Shown: positions 8,460 to 17,314, numbered from the stretch's first letter. The stretch is DNA of 64,000 nt from Halobacteriovoraceae bacterium (GCA_020635115.1 JACKAK010000005.1:277278-341277), one strand, 5' to 3'. The notes: a model not told the origin generated them from the sequence alone. A program made the numbers and translations.

Positions 8460-9228
8460 GGATCACATCCTTATAGAGTGCATTTGGAAACATTCTTTCA
8501 AAGACAGCTTGATGCCAAGAACTTGAAACTTTTTTTATCTCATTAATGAAGATTAAAGTGTTGGATTGTTTTTGCATATTTTCATCAAAGTAAATGTTTT
8601 CGATATTTGAGATCATTACAATGCCATCTTCATTTACGACTAGACCTAAATTTTTTGCGACAAGTTTATTCTTTTCAAAAACATCTGCTATATTTTTAAT
8701 TTGTTCAATGACTAGAGAATAGGTTTGGAGTTCCCACATTGACACAAATGGAGGTAGTAGCCCCTTACGGTCCAACTCCCAAACAAGATCTGAAGAAAAA
8801 ATATCTTTTTGGGCCGTTGCAAGACCAACATCTTCTAGTGGAATATGTTTTGTAGCTTGATGTTTGTTCTTTTCAATAAATTTTACAATGTCTTCTTTAT
8901 CAATAAGTCCTAAGAAAAGATGGTGTATTTTATTTTGATTGAGAATATTTACTATTTTAATAATTTCTTGGGTTTTACTCTTAACATTGAACTCATTTAA
9001 CTCTTTATCATAATTTGCAAATATGTTCACAATTAATTCGGAATCTTGACTAACTACTCTTATTAAATTTTCTAAAACAAAATATTTTCTATTAGGAGGC
9101 ATAAGAGCGGCAACATTCTTAAGAGTTCCTTTCTTTATCAAAAATTTCTGTTCACACACATCGGTAGATGAGTAGATGTTTAGAGAAATTAAAACTAACA
9201 AAATCAAAAACTTAATTTTAGTGACCAT
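8452..9228 (-). CDS. Exported degenerate paralogue of the kinase-like protein
   Basis: A 258-residue protein with a clear signal peptide (MVTKIKFLILLVLISLNIYS). Its C-terminal third aligns by eye with the downstream protein: KNLGLVVNEDGIVMISNIENIYFDEN matches DMQLVVTKEKKIYLIDLDGFHFYEDD in spacing and hydrophobic pattern, then both end in a helix with a Trp, E/K-rich segment and F-P-x-x-(L/Y). The acidic residues expected for catalysis are replaced (D240 by Lys/Asn, D255 by Ser, D257 by Glu/Asn-type residues), so if the fold is a kinase, this copy is probably inactive. The two genes overlap by 8 bases and are probably co-expressed. The function is unknown. Confidence 0.55.
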   Translation of the reverse strand: MVTKIKFLILLVLISLNIYSSTDVCEQKFLIKKGTLKNVAALMPPNRKYFVLENLIRVVSQDSELIVNIFANYDKELNEFNVKSKTQEIIKIVNILNQNKIHHLFLGLIDKEDIVKFIEKNKHQATKHIPLEDVGLATAQKDIFSSDLVWELDRKGLLPPFVSMWELQTYSLVIEQIKNIADVFEKNKLVAKNLGLVVNEDGIVMISNIENIYFDENMQKQSNTLIFINEIKKVSSSWHQAVFERMFPNALYKDVILD

Positions 9229-9423
9229 ATTTAAAAACCTAAAAAATTCATTTGCCTTATCTACCTAAAGTTTTGTGCGGAGTATAGCACAGAGATACAT
9301 TTTTATCTTTAGATGAGATAACTTTACACAGTAGGTTAGTATTATAATGCTTTCAATTGACAAATACGGTAACTATTTGATTTTAAGAATATCGTTCTTA
9401 AATAATATTCTTTTATTAATTTA

Positions 9424-9453
9424 AATAAAAAGGCCCTCAAAAAAAGGGCCCTT
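9424..9453 (-). terminator. Rho-independent terminator of infC-rpmI-rplT
   Basis: Read on the minus strand, AAGGGCCC pairs with GGGCCTT (8 pairs including one G-T) across a loop TTTTTTTGA and is followed by TTTATTTAAAT. It begins about 23 bases after the rplT stop. Confidence 0.75.
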
Positions 9454-9476
9454 CAATATAAAAATGATAGATTTTT

Positions 9477-9821
9477 TTATTTTGCGGCAGCGACAATAGA
9501 TTCCATTGCTTTTAGATCAGTGGCTGCAATTTCAGCAAGCATTTTTCTGTTAAGTTGAATGTCTTTATTTTTAAGTGCTCCCATAAGCTTTGAATAAGAA
9601 AGACCTAGTCCCTTTGCGGCAGCGCCAATTCTTACGATCCAAAGTTTTCTCATATCTCTTTTAAGAAGACGTCTACCGATATAAGTATAGTGTAATGCTC
9701 TTTTTACAGTTTCTGCTGTTTGACGGTATTTTCTTCTCCTATCGAAATGAAATCCCTTGGCCAGTTTCAAAATCTTATTTCTTCTTCTTCTAGCCTTAAA
9801 TCCTCTACGTACTCTAGACAT
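9477..9821 (-). CDS. rplT: 50S ribosomal protein L20
   Basis: A 114-residue basic protein that matches L20 throughout: start MSRVRRGFKARRRRNKILK, then GFHFDRRRKYRQTAETVKRAL, YIGRRLLKRDMRKLWIVRI and LSYSKLMGALK. The family is about 117 residues. L20 is needed for early 50S assembly and in many bacteria represses the operon. An open frame extends 11 codons further upstream, but the ATG at 9821 has AAGGAGATATT just before it and matches the family start, so it was chosen. Last gene of infC-rpmI-rplT, followed by a terminator. Confidence 0.97.
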   Translation of the reverse strand: MSRVRRGFKARRRRNKILKLAKGFHFDRRRKYRQTAETVKRALHYTYIGRRLLKRDMRKLWIVRIGAAAKGLGLSYSKLMGALKNKDIQLNRKMLAEIAATDLKAMESIVAAAK

Positions 9822-9894
9822 AATATCTCCTTCAAAACGATTTTTGGGGGACACAAGATCCTTTTACCCAAAACTCAGTTATTATTTTCATTAA

Positions 9895-10092
9895 TTAAGC
9901 GTATGGAAGCATTTCCTTTACGCGTCCAACATCTGATGTATGGATATAATCAGCTTTACCATTTCTTTTTTTGGCATCTTTTGGCCTTTTCTCAAGAATG
10001 TGTCTTAAGTTAGCTCTTTTTCTTTTAAATTTCCCTGATGCTGTTTTGGAAAATCTCTTGGCCGCGGCCCTTTTCGTCTTCATCTTTGGCAT
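9895..10092 (-). CDS. rpmI: 50S ribosomal protein L35
   Basis: A 65-residue basic protein beginning MPKMKTKRAAAKRFSKTASG and containing KFKRKRANLRHILEKRPK, both diagnostic of L35, whose usual length is 64-66. The start is preceded by GGAGCGACAG. It lies between infC and rplT in the order found in almost all bacteria; the gap to rplT is 73 bases and to infC 88 bases. Confidence 0.97.
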   Translation of the reverse strand: MPKMKTKRAAAKRFSKTASGKFKRKRANLRHILEKRPKDAKKRNGKADYIHTSDVGRVKEMLPYA

Positions 10093-10180
10093 CTGTCGCT
10101 CCTGTCCAACTTTTTAAATTTTTACAATATTTAGCGCCTCGTTATACACAAAAGGCAATCATTAGTAAAAGATTTTCTTA

Positions 10181-10735
10181 TTATTTTTGTTTCTTAGAAG
10201 GTGCTAGAATAGCAATAATTCTGTTACCCATCATTTTCATTTCAGACTCAATTATCGCGCCCATTTCGATTACTTTCTCAATAATTCCAGTAAATTTGTC
10301 CCTACCAATATCTTTATACGCCATTTCTCGTCCACGAAATTGCATAACCATCTTAACTTTGTCACCTTGATCGATGAATTTTTGAGCTCTTTTCAGCTTT
10401 GTTTCAAGATCGTGAGCTTCAATATTAGGTCTAAACTGGATTTCTTTAAGTTGGATTACAGTTTGTTTCTTCTTGGCCTCTGCGACCTTTTTTTGCTGTT
10501 GATATTTAAATTTGCCATAGTCAATTAATTTTACAACAGGAGGTTTTGCATTTGGAGAAACTTCAACAAGATCAAGTTCTTTTTGTAATGCGATTGATTT
10601 TGCTTCACTTAATGAGACAATCCCATAGGCATGGCCATCATCCCCGACAAGTCGGATTTCTGGTACGCGTATATCTTCATTAACTCTAGGGCCTAAATCT
10701 TTCTTCTTACCCCTAATTTCCTTAGTACCTTTTAT
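10181..10735 (-). CDS. infC: Translation initiation factor IF-3, probable AUA start
   Basis: A 184-residue IF-3: RVNEDIRVPEIRLVGDDG, then the N-domain LVEVSPNAKPPVVKLIDYGKFKYQ, and the C-domain VKMVMQFRGREMAY. No ATG, GTG or TTG lies at the family start. On the minus strand TGGAGGTGG is followed six bases later by ATA AAA GGT, giving (M)KGTKEIRGKK, close to the E. coli start MKGGK. infC is the classic gene with a rare start codon (AUU in E. coli), which lets IF-3 repress its own synthesis by rejecting non-standard starts. A GTG at 10765 gives ten more residues but lies upstream of the Shine-Dalgarno sequence. AUA is inferred; the gene identity is certain. Confidence 0.93.
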   Translation of the reverse strand: MKGTKEIRGKKKDLGPRVNEDIRVPEIRLVGDDGHAYGIVSLSEAKSIALQKELDLVEVSPNAKPPVVKLIDYGKFKYQQQKKVAEAKKKQTVIQLKEIQFRPNIEAHDLETKLKRAQKFIDQGDKVKMVMQFRGREMAYKDIGRDKFTGIIEKVIEMGAIIESEMKMMGNRIIAILAPSKKQK

Positions 10736-10837
10736 AAACCACCTCCATAAATAGGTATTATGCACAGTTTAAGTATAAATAAGCAAAAACTGTTCCGTAA
10801 AATATCAAAAAGCAACTCACCTTGAAAGTAGTTTTTT

Positions 10838-11299
10838 TTAGAACGGAAAAAAATGCAATTGCATATTTGCGTCAATATCATTTGCTGGCCAGCTTAGACT
10901 CCAGGTTTGGCCAAACTTTTCTGAGTTATCCGAATAAATGGAACTAACTTTATCAAATATTTCAAGAAAACATAGCTCTTTTACAGGCATAAATTCATAC
11001 TTGAAACACTCTCCACGAAACAGATCATAACTGCCATAATTCTTATCGTCTAGCTGTGAGAGTGTATTCTGTAGACCAGTTCCGATAACATGTCTTCCAA
11101 TCCAAGTTGGTGTTTCTAAAAAATCGTCTGAATTAGGTTTGGTCAAGTAAAAACAAGTAATTAAATTATCTTGTAATTGCCACGAATGATTAGAAATAAG
11201 CTCTTGAATTTTATCTTCGCATACAGACCAGTCTTTTCCTTGCTGTCTGGAAATATAGTAAAGTAGTCTTGCGTGAGGAGTGAAAATTGTTTCAAACAT
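10838..11299 (-). CDS. Conserved-looking small protein of unknown function
   Basis: A 153-residue soluble protein with no signal peptide, rich in aromatic residues (for example TWIGRHVIGTG, SYDLFRGECFKYEF, QTWSLSWPANDID). No family was recognised. It begins one base after the stop of the CDF transporter and ends 102 bases before infC, so it is probably the last gene of the acyltransferase-CDF unit. Close packing supports it as a real gene. Confidence 0.6.
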   Translation of the reverse strand: MFETIFTPHARLLYYISRQQGKDWSVCEDKIQELISNHSWQLQDNLITCFYLTKPNSDDFLETPTWIGRHVIGTGLQNTLSQLDDKNYGSYDLFRGECFKYEFMPVKELCFLEIFDKVSSIYSDNSEKFGQTWSLSWPANDIDANMQLHFFPF

Positions 11300-11300
11300 C

Positions 11301-12212
11301 TTAATCTATATGCTCTTCTTCAAACGGTTCGATATGGATGGTTATATCTGATTTTATTGACTGCTTCAAGAGGTGTTCTTTAAGTTTATCTTCTGTCTCA
11401 TGTGCCAGACTGTGAGCATCCTTTAGAGAGAGAGTCTCTTCGAGTAGTAGATGGAAATCTATATATAAAAAGTAAGAAGTCCCACGTACACGAAACTTAT
11501 GAACGTCTAAAATCTTTTTATTTTGTTGTACTAATTTTTGCAATTCAATTGAAATTTCGGGGGATGCATCTAATAATTCAGGAAGGTTAGAAGAGACTAT
11601 TTTAATTCCTAGATAAATCATATAAAGAGAAATAATCGCACCAACGAATATGTCTGGCCAAAAATAACCATAGTAATGAAAAGCAATACTAATAAGCACA
11701 CCAAAACTTATGACAAAATCACCAAATGTATGCTCAGAATCTGCTGCAAGAATTGATGAGTTTAATTTTTTTGCCTTCATTTTTTCATACCAACTCACAA
11801 ATCCACTTGTTGCCATTGAAACTAAAATGGTGATGAATGGAGCGATACCAATATCTGTTGTTACTTTTTTCACGTGAAAGCGTTCGTAAACTTCAATTGA
11901 CATCTGAACACCAGATAAAAAAAGTATTAAAGCAATTAGAATTGCCCCAAGAGTTTCAATTTTATAGTGGCCATAGTTGTGTCCTTCATCAGCAGGTCTG
12001 TGAGCGAGATATATACTTATTAAAGCAAGAACATTTGAAGAACCATCAAATACAGATTCTAATCCTGAAGAACTTAGGGATAATAGACCATACCAATGTC
12101 CTATAAGAAGTTTAATTCCTGCAACAAAGAGATTTAAAAAAAGAGTGATAATGAGTACTCTTTTGATTTCTTTTTCACGTCTAAATAATGCGTTTGAAAC
12201 AGTTTGTGACAT
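11301..12212 (-). CDS. Cation diffusion facilitator family transporter
   Basis: A 303-residue membrane protein with the CDF layout: six transmembrane segments followed by a cytoplasmic ferredoxin-like domain (residues about 205-303). The TM5 metal pair H161-x3-D165 (SEHTFGD) is present. In TM2 the second ligand D56 is present while the first position is Glu52 instead of the usual Asp or His. PADEGHNYGHYKIE after TM2 is typical. CDF proteins export Zn, Fe, Mn or Co using the proton gradient; the substrate cannot be chosen here. The ATG overlaps the acyltransferase stop (TAATG). Confidence 0.88.
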   Translation of the reverse strand: MSQTVSNALFRREKEIKRVLIITLFLNLFVAGIKLLIGHWYGLLSLSSSGLESVFDGSSNVLALISIYLAHRPADEGHNYGHYKIETLGAILIALILFLSGVQMSIEVYERFHVKKVTTDIGIAPFITILVSMATSGFVSWYEKMKAKKLNSSILAADSEHTFGDFVISFGVLISIAFHYYGYFWPDIFVGAIISLYMIYLGIKIVSSNLPELLDASPEISIELQKLVQQNKKILDVHKFRVRGTSYFLYIDFHLLLEETLSLKDAHSLAHETEDKLKEHLLKQSIKSDITIHIEPFEEEHID

Positions 12213-14035
12213 TAACCTAGTTGTCCCTCTAGATCATTGGCCAAAAGTTCAATTTTTTCATTGAGAAGTTTTTCATTTTTTAAACGATAATGACCTGGTT
12301 CTTTCTCTAAAATATCTTCATCGACATAATATTTTAAACTACTAGTAAGAAGTGGAGGGGTTTTACTTTCAATAAAACGTACGAATTTCCCTGTTTTCTT
12401 TTCTATTTCAAAAATATCTTCTATAGAGCGTCTCAATTCATCGACTTTGAAATTGCCTTTGGAAGATTCTTTTTCAAGTTTTTTTATTGCGAGGGCGAGT
12501 AGATAATATCCTTCAATGATGTAGCTTAAGCTACGTCCAAATACTCCAATTTTTTGTTTAACTCTATGCATTTCTTCGGTAGTAAGTCCCATACAACTAT
12601 CTAGGTCTTCGATTTTTCTACCAACACAATGAGAAATAATCTTCATGGCCTTAATGTAGTAGTCTTTCATGCTTGGTAGATAAAATTCATGTCTAAGTTG
12701 GTCACGTTGTTGAATAAAAAATTTCCTGATATCATTGGTGTCTTTTATATTCCCGTTGGTGACATTTAACCATGCATTATTTATTACCCAGGGAACAATA
12801 AAGTGATGAAGGATTGTGTTTTTAAAAAATAAAGTTTCAAACCTGCATTCTTCTTTAAAAGAATAAAAGACATGTCCTAAACTTGGGTGACCGATTACGT
12901 TGAGTTTTTTATTTGATATAAATAGATCGATGGCCCTTTCTAAAGCACCTTCATATTTATCTTCAACGAGGGTCTTAGAAATGGGTACATTAAATTCTTT
13001 ACAGTATTCCAAAATTTCTCGAGCTCGTTTGTTAATATCAACCATTTGCAATGCACCAGTAGGTTCATCTAATAGGATGAGAGAAATTAAGGATGTAGGA
13101 GTGACTTTCATATTGTCCCCTACTGCGAGGAAACAATCAAAGGCAACTTTTCTAAGTTTATCTTTCAAGGAGCCTTTCTGTGGGACACCAATAGGATTGC
13201 CAACTTTTATATGTATACTTCCAAGTTTTAAAGACAATAAACGATAGAGTTTAAATAATTGCCTTGTACTTTCTTTAGTTTTTGCTCCTCCAGATAGTTC
13301 CTTAGATAAGGATTTTTGCTCAGGAACATATTCATGAGCAATGGAAGCAGGAATAAAAAGAAGCTCTTTCGTATGTCCTTCTTCTACTAATTGTTCATGT
13401 GCAGTGATAAGCATTTGGTATAGGCCATATCTAGGGGCCATCAGTTTTCCAGATCGAGTTCTGCCTCCTTCAAAGAAAAACTGAATGGGATACCCAACTT
13501 TTAGTAGATAATAGATGTAGGCCTCGAAAGTCATTTTATAGAGAACATCACTTGCAAAACTCCTTCGAATGAAAAAACATCCAGATTGACGAAAGATTTT
13601 TCCAATTGGAAATATATTAAGATTTATTCCCCCTGCGATATGAAAAGCAAAATTATTTTTCCTATAGTTAATAAAATTTAGAGCAATATAATCAGCATGA
13701 GACTGGTGGTTCGGAACGATTACAAAATTTGCTTCTTCCGAAAGTTTTTTTAAATCAATTCCTTCAGGGGATTCCATATCAACATCATCATAAAGTAATC
13801 CCATTGAAATTTCGATACTTCGTATTACTTTCTTATAAGTACCTTCATGGAAATCAGCGGCCAATTCCTTTAAAATTTTTCTAACTTTATTTTCTTCCTC
13901 TTTTCTACCAGCAACTCTCTCTTTTAATTTTGGGTAAGAGAGAACAGTTTCAAATAAAGGTAATTTTGCGGCCATTGCCTTTCCTTTTGTGGTTATAATA
14001 TCAGATTGGCTTGATGTTGTTTCCACGCGAGACAT
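12212..14035 (-). CDS. Glycerol-3-phosphate acyltransferase family protein (PlsB/DHAPAT type)
   Basis: About 607 residues. In the numbering of the longest frame (TTG at 14050), the acyltransferase blocks are visible: N114-H115-Q-S-H-A-D120 (H-x4-D catalytic pair), FFIRRSF at 159-165, and FFFEGGRTRSGK at 191-202 with the glycerol-3-phosphate-binding arginines; PASIAHEY follows as block IV. It lacks the extended N-terminus of E. coli PlsB (807 residues). It should acylate glycerol-3-phosphate at sn-1 in phospholipid synthesis at the inner membrane. The ATG at 14035 was preferred to the TTG at 14050; neither has an ideal ribosome-binding site. First gene of a unit with the CDF gene. Confidence 0.85.
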   Translation of the reverse strand: MSRVETTSSQSDIITTKGKAMAAKLPLFETVLSYPKLKERVAGRKEEENKVRKILKELAADFHEGTYKKVIRSIEISMGLLYDDVDMESPEGIDLKKLSEEANFVIVPNHQSHADYIALNFINYRKNNFAFHIAGGINLNIFPIGKIFRQSGCFFIRRSFASDVLYKMTFEAYIYYLLKVGYPIQFFFEGGRTRSGKLMAPRYGLYQMLITAHEQLVEEGHTKELLFIPASIAHEYVPEQKSLSKELSGGAKTKESTRQLFKLYRLLSLKLGSIHIKVGNPIGVPQKGSLKDKLRKVAFDCFLAVGDNMKVTPTSLISLILLDEPTGALQMVDINKRAREILEYCKEFNVPISKTLVEDKYEGALERAIDLFISNKKLNVIGHPSLGHVFYSFKEECRFETLFFKNTILHHFIVPWVINNAWLNVTNGNIKDTNDIRKFFIQQRDQLRHEFYLPSMKDYYIKAMKIISHCVGRKIEDLDSCMGLTTEEMHRVKQKIGVFGRSLSYIIEGYYLLALAIKKLEKESSKGNFKVDELRRSIEDIFEIEKKTGKFVRFIESKTPPLLTSSLKYYVDEDILEKEPGHYRLKNEKLLNEKIELLANDLEGQLG

Positions 14036-14065
14036 CCTGGTTTTAATCAATACAATTATTTAAAA

Positions 14066-14097
14066 ATTATAGCAACGACTTGGTTGATGCGCCAAGT
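14066..14097 (-). promoter_or_regulatory. Candidate sigma-70-type promoter of the acyltransferase unit, with hairpin
   Basis: On the minus strand TTGGCG (14095-14090), an 18-base spacer and TATAAT (14071-14066) lie just upstream of the acyltransferase start. The -35 region overlaps a perfect 6-pair hairpin, ACTTGG/CCAAGT with an 8-base loop (14078-14097), just after the guaB-like stop. The hairpin has no T-run, so it is not a standard terminator. Confidence 0.45.
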
Positions 14098-14108
14098 TTT
14101 GAAATAAG

Positions 14109-15170
14109 TTAATTCACTCCATGAGGACGAGACTCATGCATCCCCGAAGCAGACATCTCAATGAACAATCCGGCCTTATTCATATCACTAATCTTTTGGA
14201 CACCTAAATAGCTCATACCTGAGCGAATACCACCCAAGATCTCATGGATGACATTCTGCACACTACCCTTACAAGCTATCATAGTGGATTCTCCTTCGGG
14301 TGCCATTCCCTGTGGTAATTCACCTCTCCATGAAACTTGAGCTGCTTTTGATGCCATACCTCGGTATTGTTTCATTCCACCTTTTATTTCACCAGGAGTT
14401 TCTAGTGTTCCTGATATCATCGAACCTATCATCACACTATCTGCTCCAGCGCAAAGAGCTTTGACAATGTCGCCTGATGTTTTTATTCCACCATCTGCGA
14501 TTACAGGAATGCCTGATTTTTTGGCCTCTTGAGCACACATAGCTATGGCCGTAAGTTGAGGTACTCCATGTCCAGTAATGATTCTAGTTGTACACATAGA
14601 TCCAGGACCAATTCCAACTTTAATGGCATCTGCACCATGGTCAATTAAACGACTCACTGCCTCAACTGTTGCGACATTACCTGCAATGATGTCTATTGAT
14701 TTAAAACTTTTCTTTAGTTGATCTAAAGTTTCAATCATCATAATAGAATCACCATGAGCAATATCAAGTGTAATAATCTGTACACCTGCCTCAACAAGTG
14801 CGTAGGCCCTTTTGAGTCCTTCTTCCTTAACCCCAATGGACGCAGCAATAGGACTGGTAAGATTATGTTTTTTTTGAAATTCCTTTATGACTTCAACCAT
14901 TGAAACTTGATCTTCAACGGACATAAAACGGTGAAGACTACCTAAACCACCTAGCTTGGCCATCGAACATACCATTTCGGATTCTGTAATCGTGTCCATA
15001 TTTGCCGTGATTATTGGAATATCAATGGAGAAATTTTTTGTAATATTGGTCTTTAAGTCAGGATGTTTTCTTGAAGAAATTTCTGAATATCTGGGTACCA
15101 ATAAAACATCATCAAAAGTAAGTCCTCTGGAACGCTCGAGAATTCCCGTAGCATCAAACATCAATTGCAT
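14109..15170 (-). CDS. IMP dehydrogenase / GMP reductase family enzyme lacking CBS domains
   Basis: A TIM-barrel enzyme of about 353 residues: LTFDDVLLVP near the start, GPGSMCTTR with the catalytic Cys (C193 from the chosen start), VIADGGIKTSGDIVKALCAGADSVMIGSM for phosphate binding, YRGMASKAAQ and a flap with APEGES. IMPDH normally carries two CBS domains after about residue 100; here the barrel runs on without an insert, so the length equals that of GMP reductases. The CTTR loop, SMISGTLETPGE and YRGM look more like IMPDH, but the flap lacks the usual Arg-Tyr pair. IMPDH makes XMP from IMP; GMP reductase makes IMP from GMP. The ATG at 15170 follows GGAGGTTTTT; an upstream TTG frame is ignored. 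Confidence 0.85.
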   Translation of the reverse strand: MQLMFDATGILERSRGLTFDDVLLVPRYSEISSRKHPDLKTNITKNFSIDIPIITANMDTITESEMVCSMAKLGGLGSLHRFMSVEDQVSMVEVIKEFQKKHNLTSPIAASIGVKEEGLKRAYALVEAGVQIITLDIAHGDSIMMIETLDQLKKSFKSIDIIAGNVATVEAVSRLIDHGADAIKVGIGPGSMCTTRIITGHGVPQLTAIAMCAQEAKKSGIPVIADGGIKTSGDIVKALCAGADSVMIGSMISGTLETPGEIKGGMKQYRGMASKAAQVSWRGELPQGMAPEGESTMIACKGSVQNVIHEILGGIRSGMSYLGVQKISDMNKAGLFIEMSASGMHESRPHGVN

Positions 15171-15231
15171 AAAAACCTCCAAAACCGGACGATCATACTA
15201 AAATGATGATCCATAGTCAAAAAAGCAGCGA

Positions 15232-16902
15232 TTACTTAAAGGCCAAAAGTATTTGAATAGATCGACCTCGAATTCCTCTGATTTCGGCCAATAAATCAAT
15301 GATCATTACTTTAGACTCATTTGAGAGTCTTTCTGTTTCAATAACATTTAGTTTCAATTTAGCTACGGTTTCTTTGAGTCCTTTAGAACGTTCAAAAAAC
15401 TTGTTAAGATCTTCTCTATTTTTAGGATTCTGATATGTTCTCCCATTACTTTGAATTGCTTTATCCTTTATAAATTCAAGGCTGTCTTGATAGAAGATAT
15501 GAGTCTTCAAAAATAGGGAAATTACTTTTGATTCAGGATAGAGGTGAGAATTAAAATTTGTACCCAATTTTGTTCTGATAATGGCCATTTTATCAAGAAT
15601 GTCAGAAATGGCCTCTAATTCAGTTGTGATTTTAATAACTTCTTGCCCCTCGTAAGATTGTGAAGAGGATAATTCTTTTTCCATCAAAGCAGAAACAAAT
15701 TGGGACATTTCACGTTGTCTTCGGTCTGCGATATTCTCGAAGTTTTTAATTTTTGCTAAAATTTTTGCATCTTTATCACTCGTACAAAGATAATCATAAG
15801 TAAGTTTAAAAAAACGTTCCATTAAATACTGATATCGAATGATTTCTTTTGCTGAAACAACTAAGGCCACTCCAGGGAGCATCTTTTCAGGATTGCCCAT
15901 CATATCCAGATGAGCTTCACTGTCATAAAAGTCCTTTTCTTCTTTAGGAAACAAATAATTTAATAATCCTTCAATTTGTTTTAGGCCAGGAAGACATACA
16001 ATGACGGTTACAGAATTAAAAATAGTGTAAGCAAGAGCAGAAATAACTCCTCTATCTGTAATACCTAAATTTGCAAATAAATCTATAACCTTATCATGGA
16101 AAATATATAATAAGGCAAACGACCATATTCCTCCGACAAGATTGAATAACCCATGGCCAAAGGCCAGATGTCTAGCATTAAAATTTCCTCGATGTGAACT
16201 CAATATGGTGATTATTCCCCCACCTAAATTTGTTCCTATGATTAATGCAAACAAAACATGCAATGGAACAGATATTTTTAACTCGGCCAAAGTAATGATA
16301 ATGGCCATCATTGTAGATGATGATCTTAGAATACATGAAAATGTAATTCCTACGATTATAATAATCAGTTGAGGTAAAAAATTGCCTGAAAAGAAAGAAT
16401 AGTCGTTAATGTTGTAATTTTTTAGAATAATATTCAAGACTTCTACTAATACACCGAGTCCATAAAAAATAAGACCTAAAGAGAGTAAAAGTCGTCCAAA
16501 CTGTTTAAGCTGATTATTTCTTGAAATCAAAGAAGGAAATGCACCCAATGCTATAAAGAAAAAGCTAAAAGTATCGGTATGAAAAGTGAAAATCCATGGT
16601 AGAAAAGCGCCACCGATATTTGCACCAAGCACAACTCCCATTCCACTTCTAAAGGATATCAATCCTGCATTAAGTAGAAATACGGCCATTAAGGTTGTTG
16701 TCGTACTGCTTTGAACCATCGCAGTTATTAACAGCCCAGCGGCCATAGAATACAGAGGTTTGTGGGAAATTTTAATCGCTAATTTTTTGAAAAAATGATC
16801 AAAAATATATTGAGAGGCAAATGAGAGTTGCGCAATACCATAATGGAGCAGCCCAAGTGCACCGAAAGCGATAATTAAATTAATTATTCCAACTTCATTC
16901 AT
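15232..16902 (-). CDS. Na/Pi cotransporter family protein with C-terminal PhoU-like domain
   Basis: About 556 residues from the ATG at 16902. Repeated Na/Pi-cotransporter signatures are visible: AMVQSSTTTTLMAVFLLNAGLI with the QSST motif, GANIGGA, and in the second half RSSSTMMAIIITLA and GTNLGGG. The C-terminal 200 residues are helical and PhoU-like (FENIADRRQREMSQFVSALMEKEL). Family members (NptA, YjbB) move phosphate across the inner membrane, often outward, using Na+. The start is 5 bases after the stop of the small upstream gene, with no good ribosome-binding site, suggesting translational coupling. A longer frame reaching 17019 overlaps that gene and is less likely. Confidence 0.85.
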   Translation of the reverse strand: MNEVGIINLIIAFGALGLLHYGIAQLSFASQYIFDHFFKKLAIKISHKPLYSMAAGLLITAMVQSSTTTTLMAVFLLNAGLISFRSGMGVVLGANIGGAFLPWIFTFHTDTFSFFFIALGAFPSLISRNNQLKQFGRLLLSLGLIFYGLGVLVEVLNIILKNYNINDYSFFSGNFLPQLIIIIVGITFSCILRSSSTMMAIIITLAELKISVPLHVLFALIIGTNLGGGIITILSSHRGNFNARHLAFGHGLFNLVGGIWSFALLYIFHDKVIDLFANLGITDRGVISALAYTIFNSVTVIVCLPGLKQIEGLLNYLFPKEEKDFYDSEAHLDMMGNPEKMLPGVALVVSAKEIIRYQYLMERFFKLTYDYLCTSDKDAKILAKIKNFENIADRRQREMSQFVSALMEKELSSSQSYEGQEVIKITTELEAISDILDKMAIIRTKLGTNFNSHLYPESKVISLFLKTHIFYQDSLEFIKDKAIQSNGRTYQNPKNREDLNKFFERSKGLKETVAKLKLNVIETERLSNESKVMIIDLLAEIRGIRGRSIQILLAFK

Positions 16903-16907
16903 TGAAA

Positions 16908-17237
16908 TTAACTTGATGTTGCTTGCGCAAAAATAATTGGAATCACGATATAAATTATTGTATCTCTTATAAGATAGAAAACGAAAAAATAGAAAAAGGC
17001 CTTGGGACCTTTTTCCCACAATTTCTCAAGTCCCAAAACTTGTGCTTTTTTTGACATCGAAACCATGAACTTTGTCTTGCCACAATGCTTAATAAAGAAA
17101 CCCATTCCTCCATCTACTTTATGATCAATTCTTAAGCAAAGAGACTTTATAAAGTTCCAAACACCCAAAATGCACTGTGTATAAATATTTTGATTTTTCA
17201 AACAGATTAATTTTCCCATGTGGTTTACTACTATCAT
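16908..17237 (-). CDS. Small protein with one C-terminal membrane segment
   Basis: Up to 109 residues; the true start is uncertain (Met codons at 17237, 17105, 17066 and 17057 are all in frame). The C-terminal part, LWEKGPKAFFYFFVFYLIRDTIIYIVIPIIFAQ, is a strong amphipathic-plus-membrane segment and looks conserved in style. It ends 5 bases before the Na/Pi cotransporter start, so the two are probably translated together and may interact. No function can be assigned. Confidence 0.55.
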   Translation of the reverse strand: MIVVNHMGKLICLKNQNIYTQCILGVWNFIKSLCLRIDHKVDGGMGFFIKHCGKTKFMVSMSKKAQVLGLEKLWEKGPKAFFYFFVFYLIRDTIIYIVIPIIFAQATSS

Positions 17238-17314
17238 AACTTCCTGCTACATGTCTACTTTCGCAAATAATGAAAACAAACAACTCGACGCGCAATTTGC
17301 CTCATCTACATTTC

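Noticed and set aside
9720..10013. Plus-strand open frame across rplT and rpmI
   Set aside because: It is antisense to two certain ribosomal protein genes and has no ribosome-binding site or coding character.
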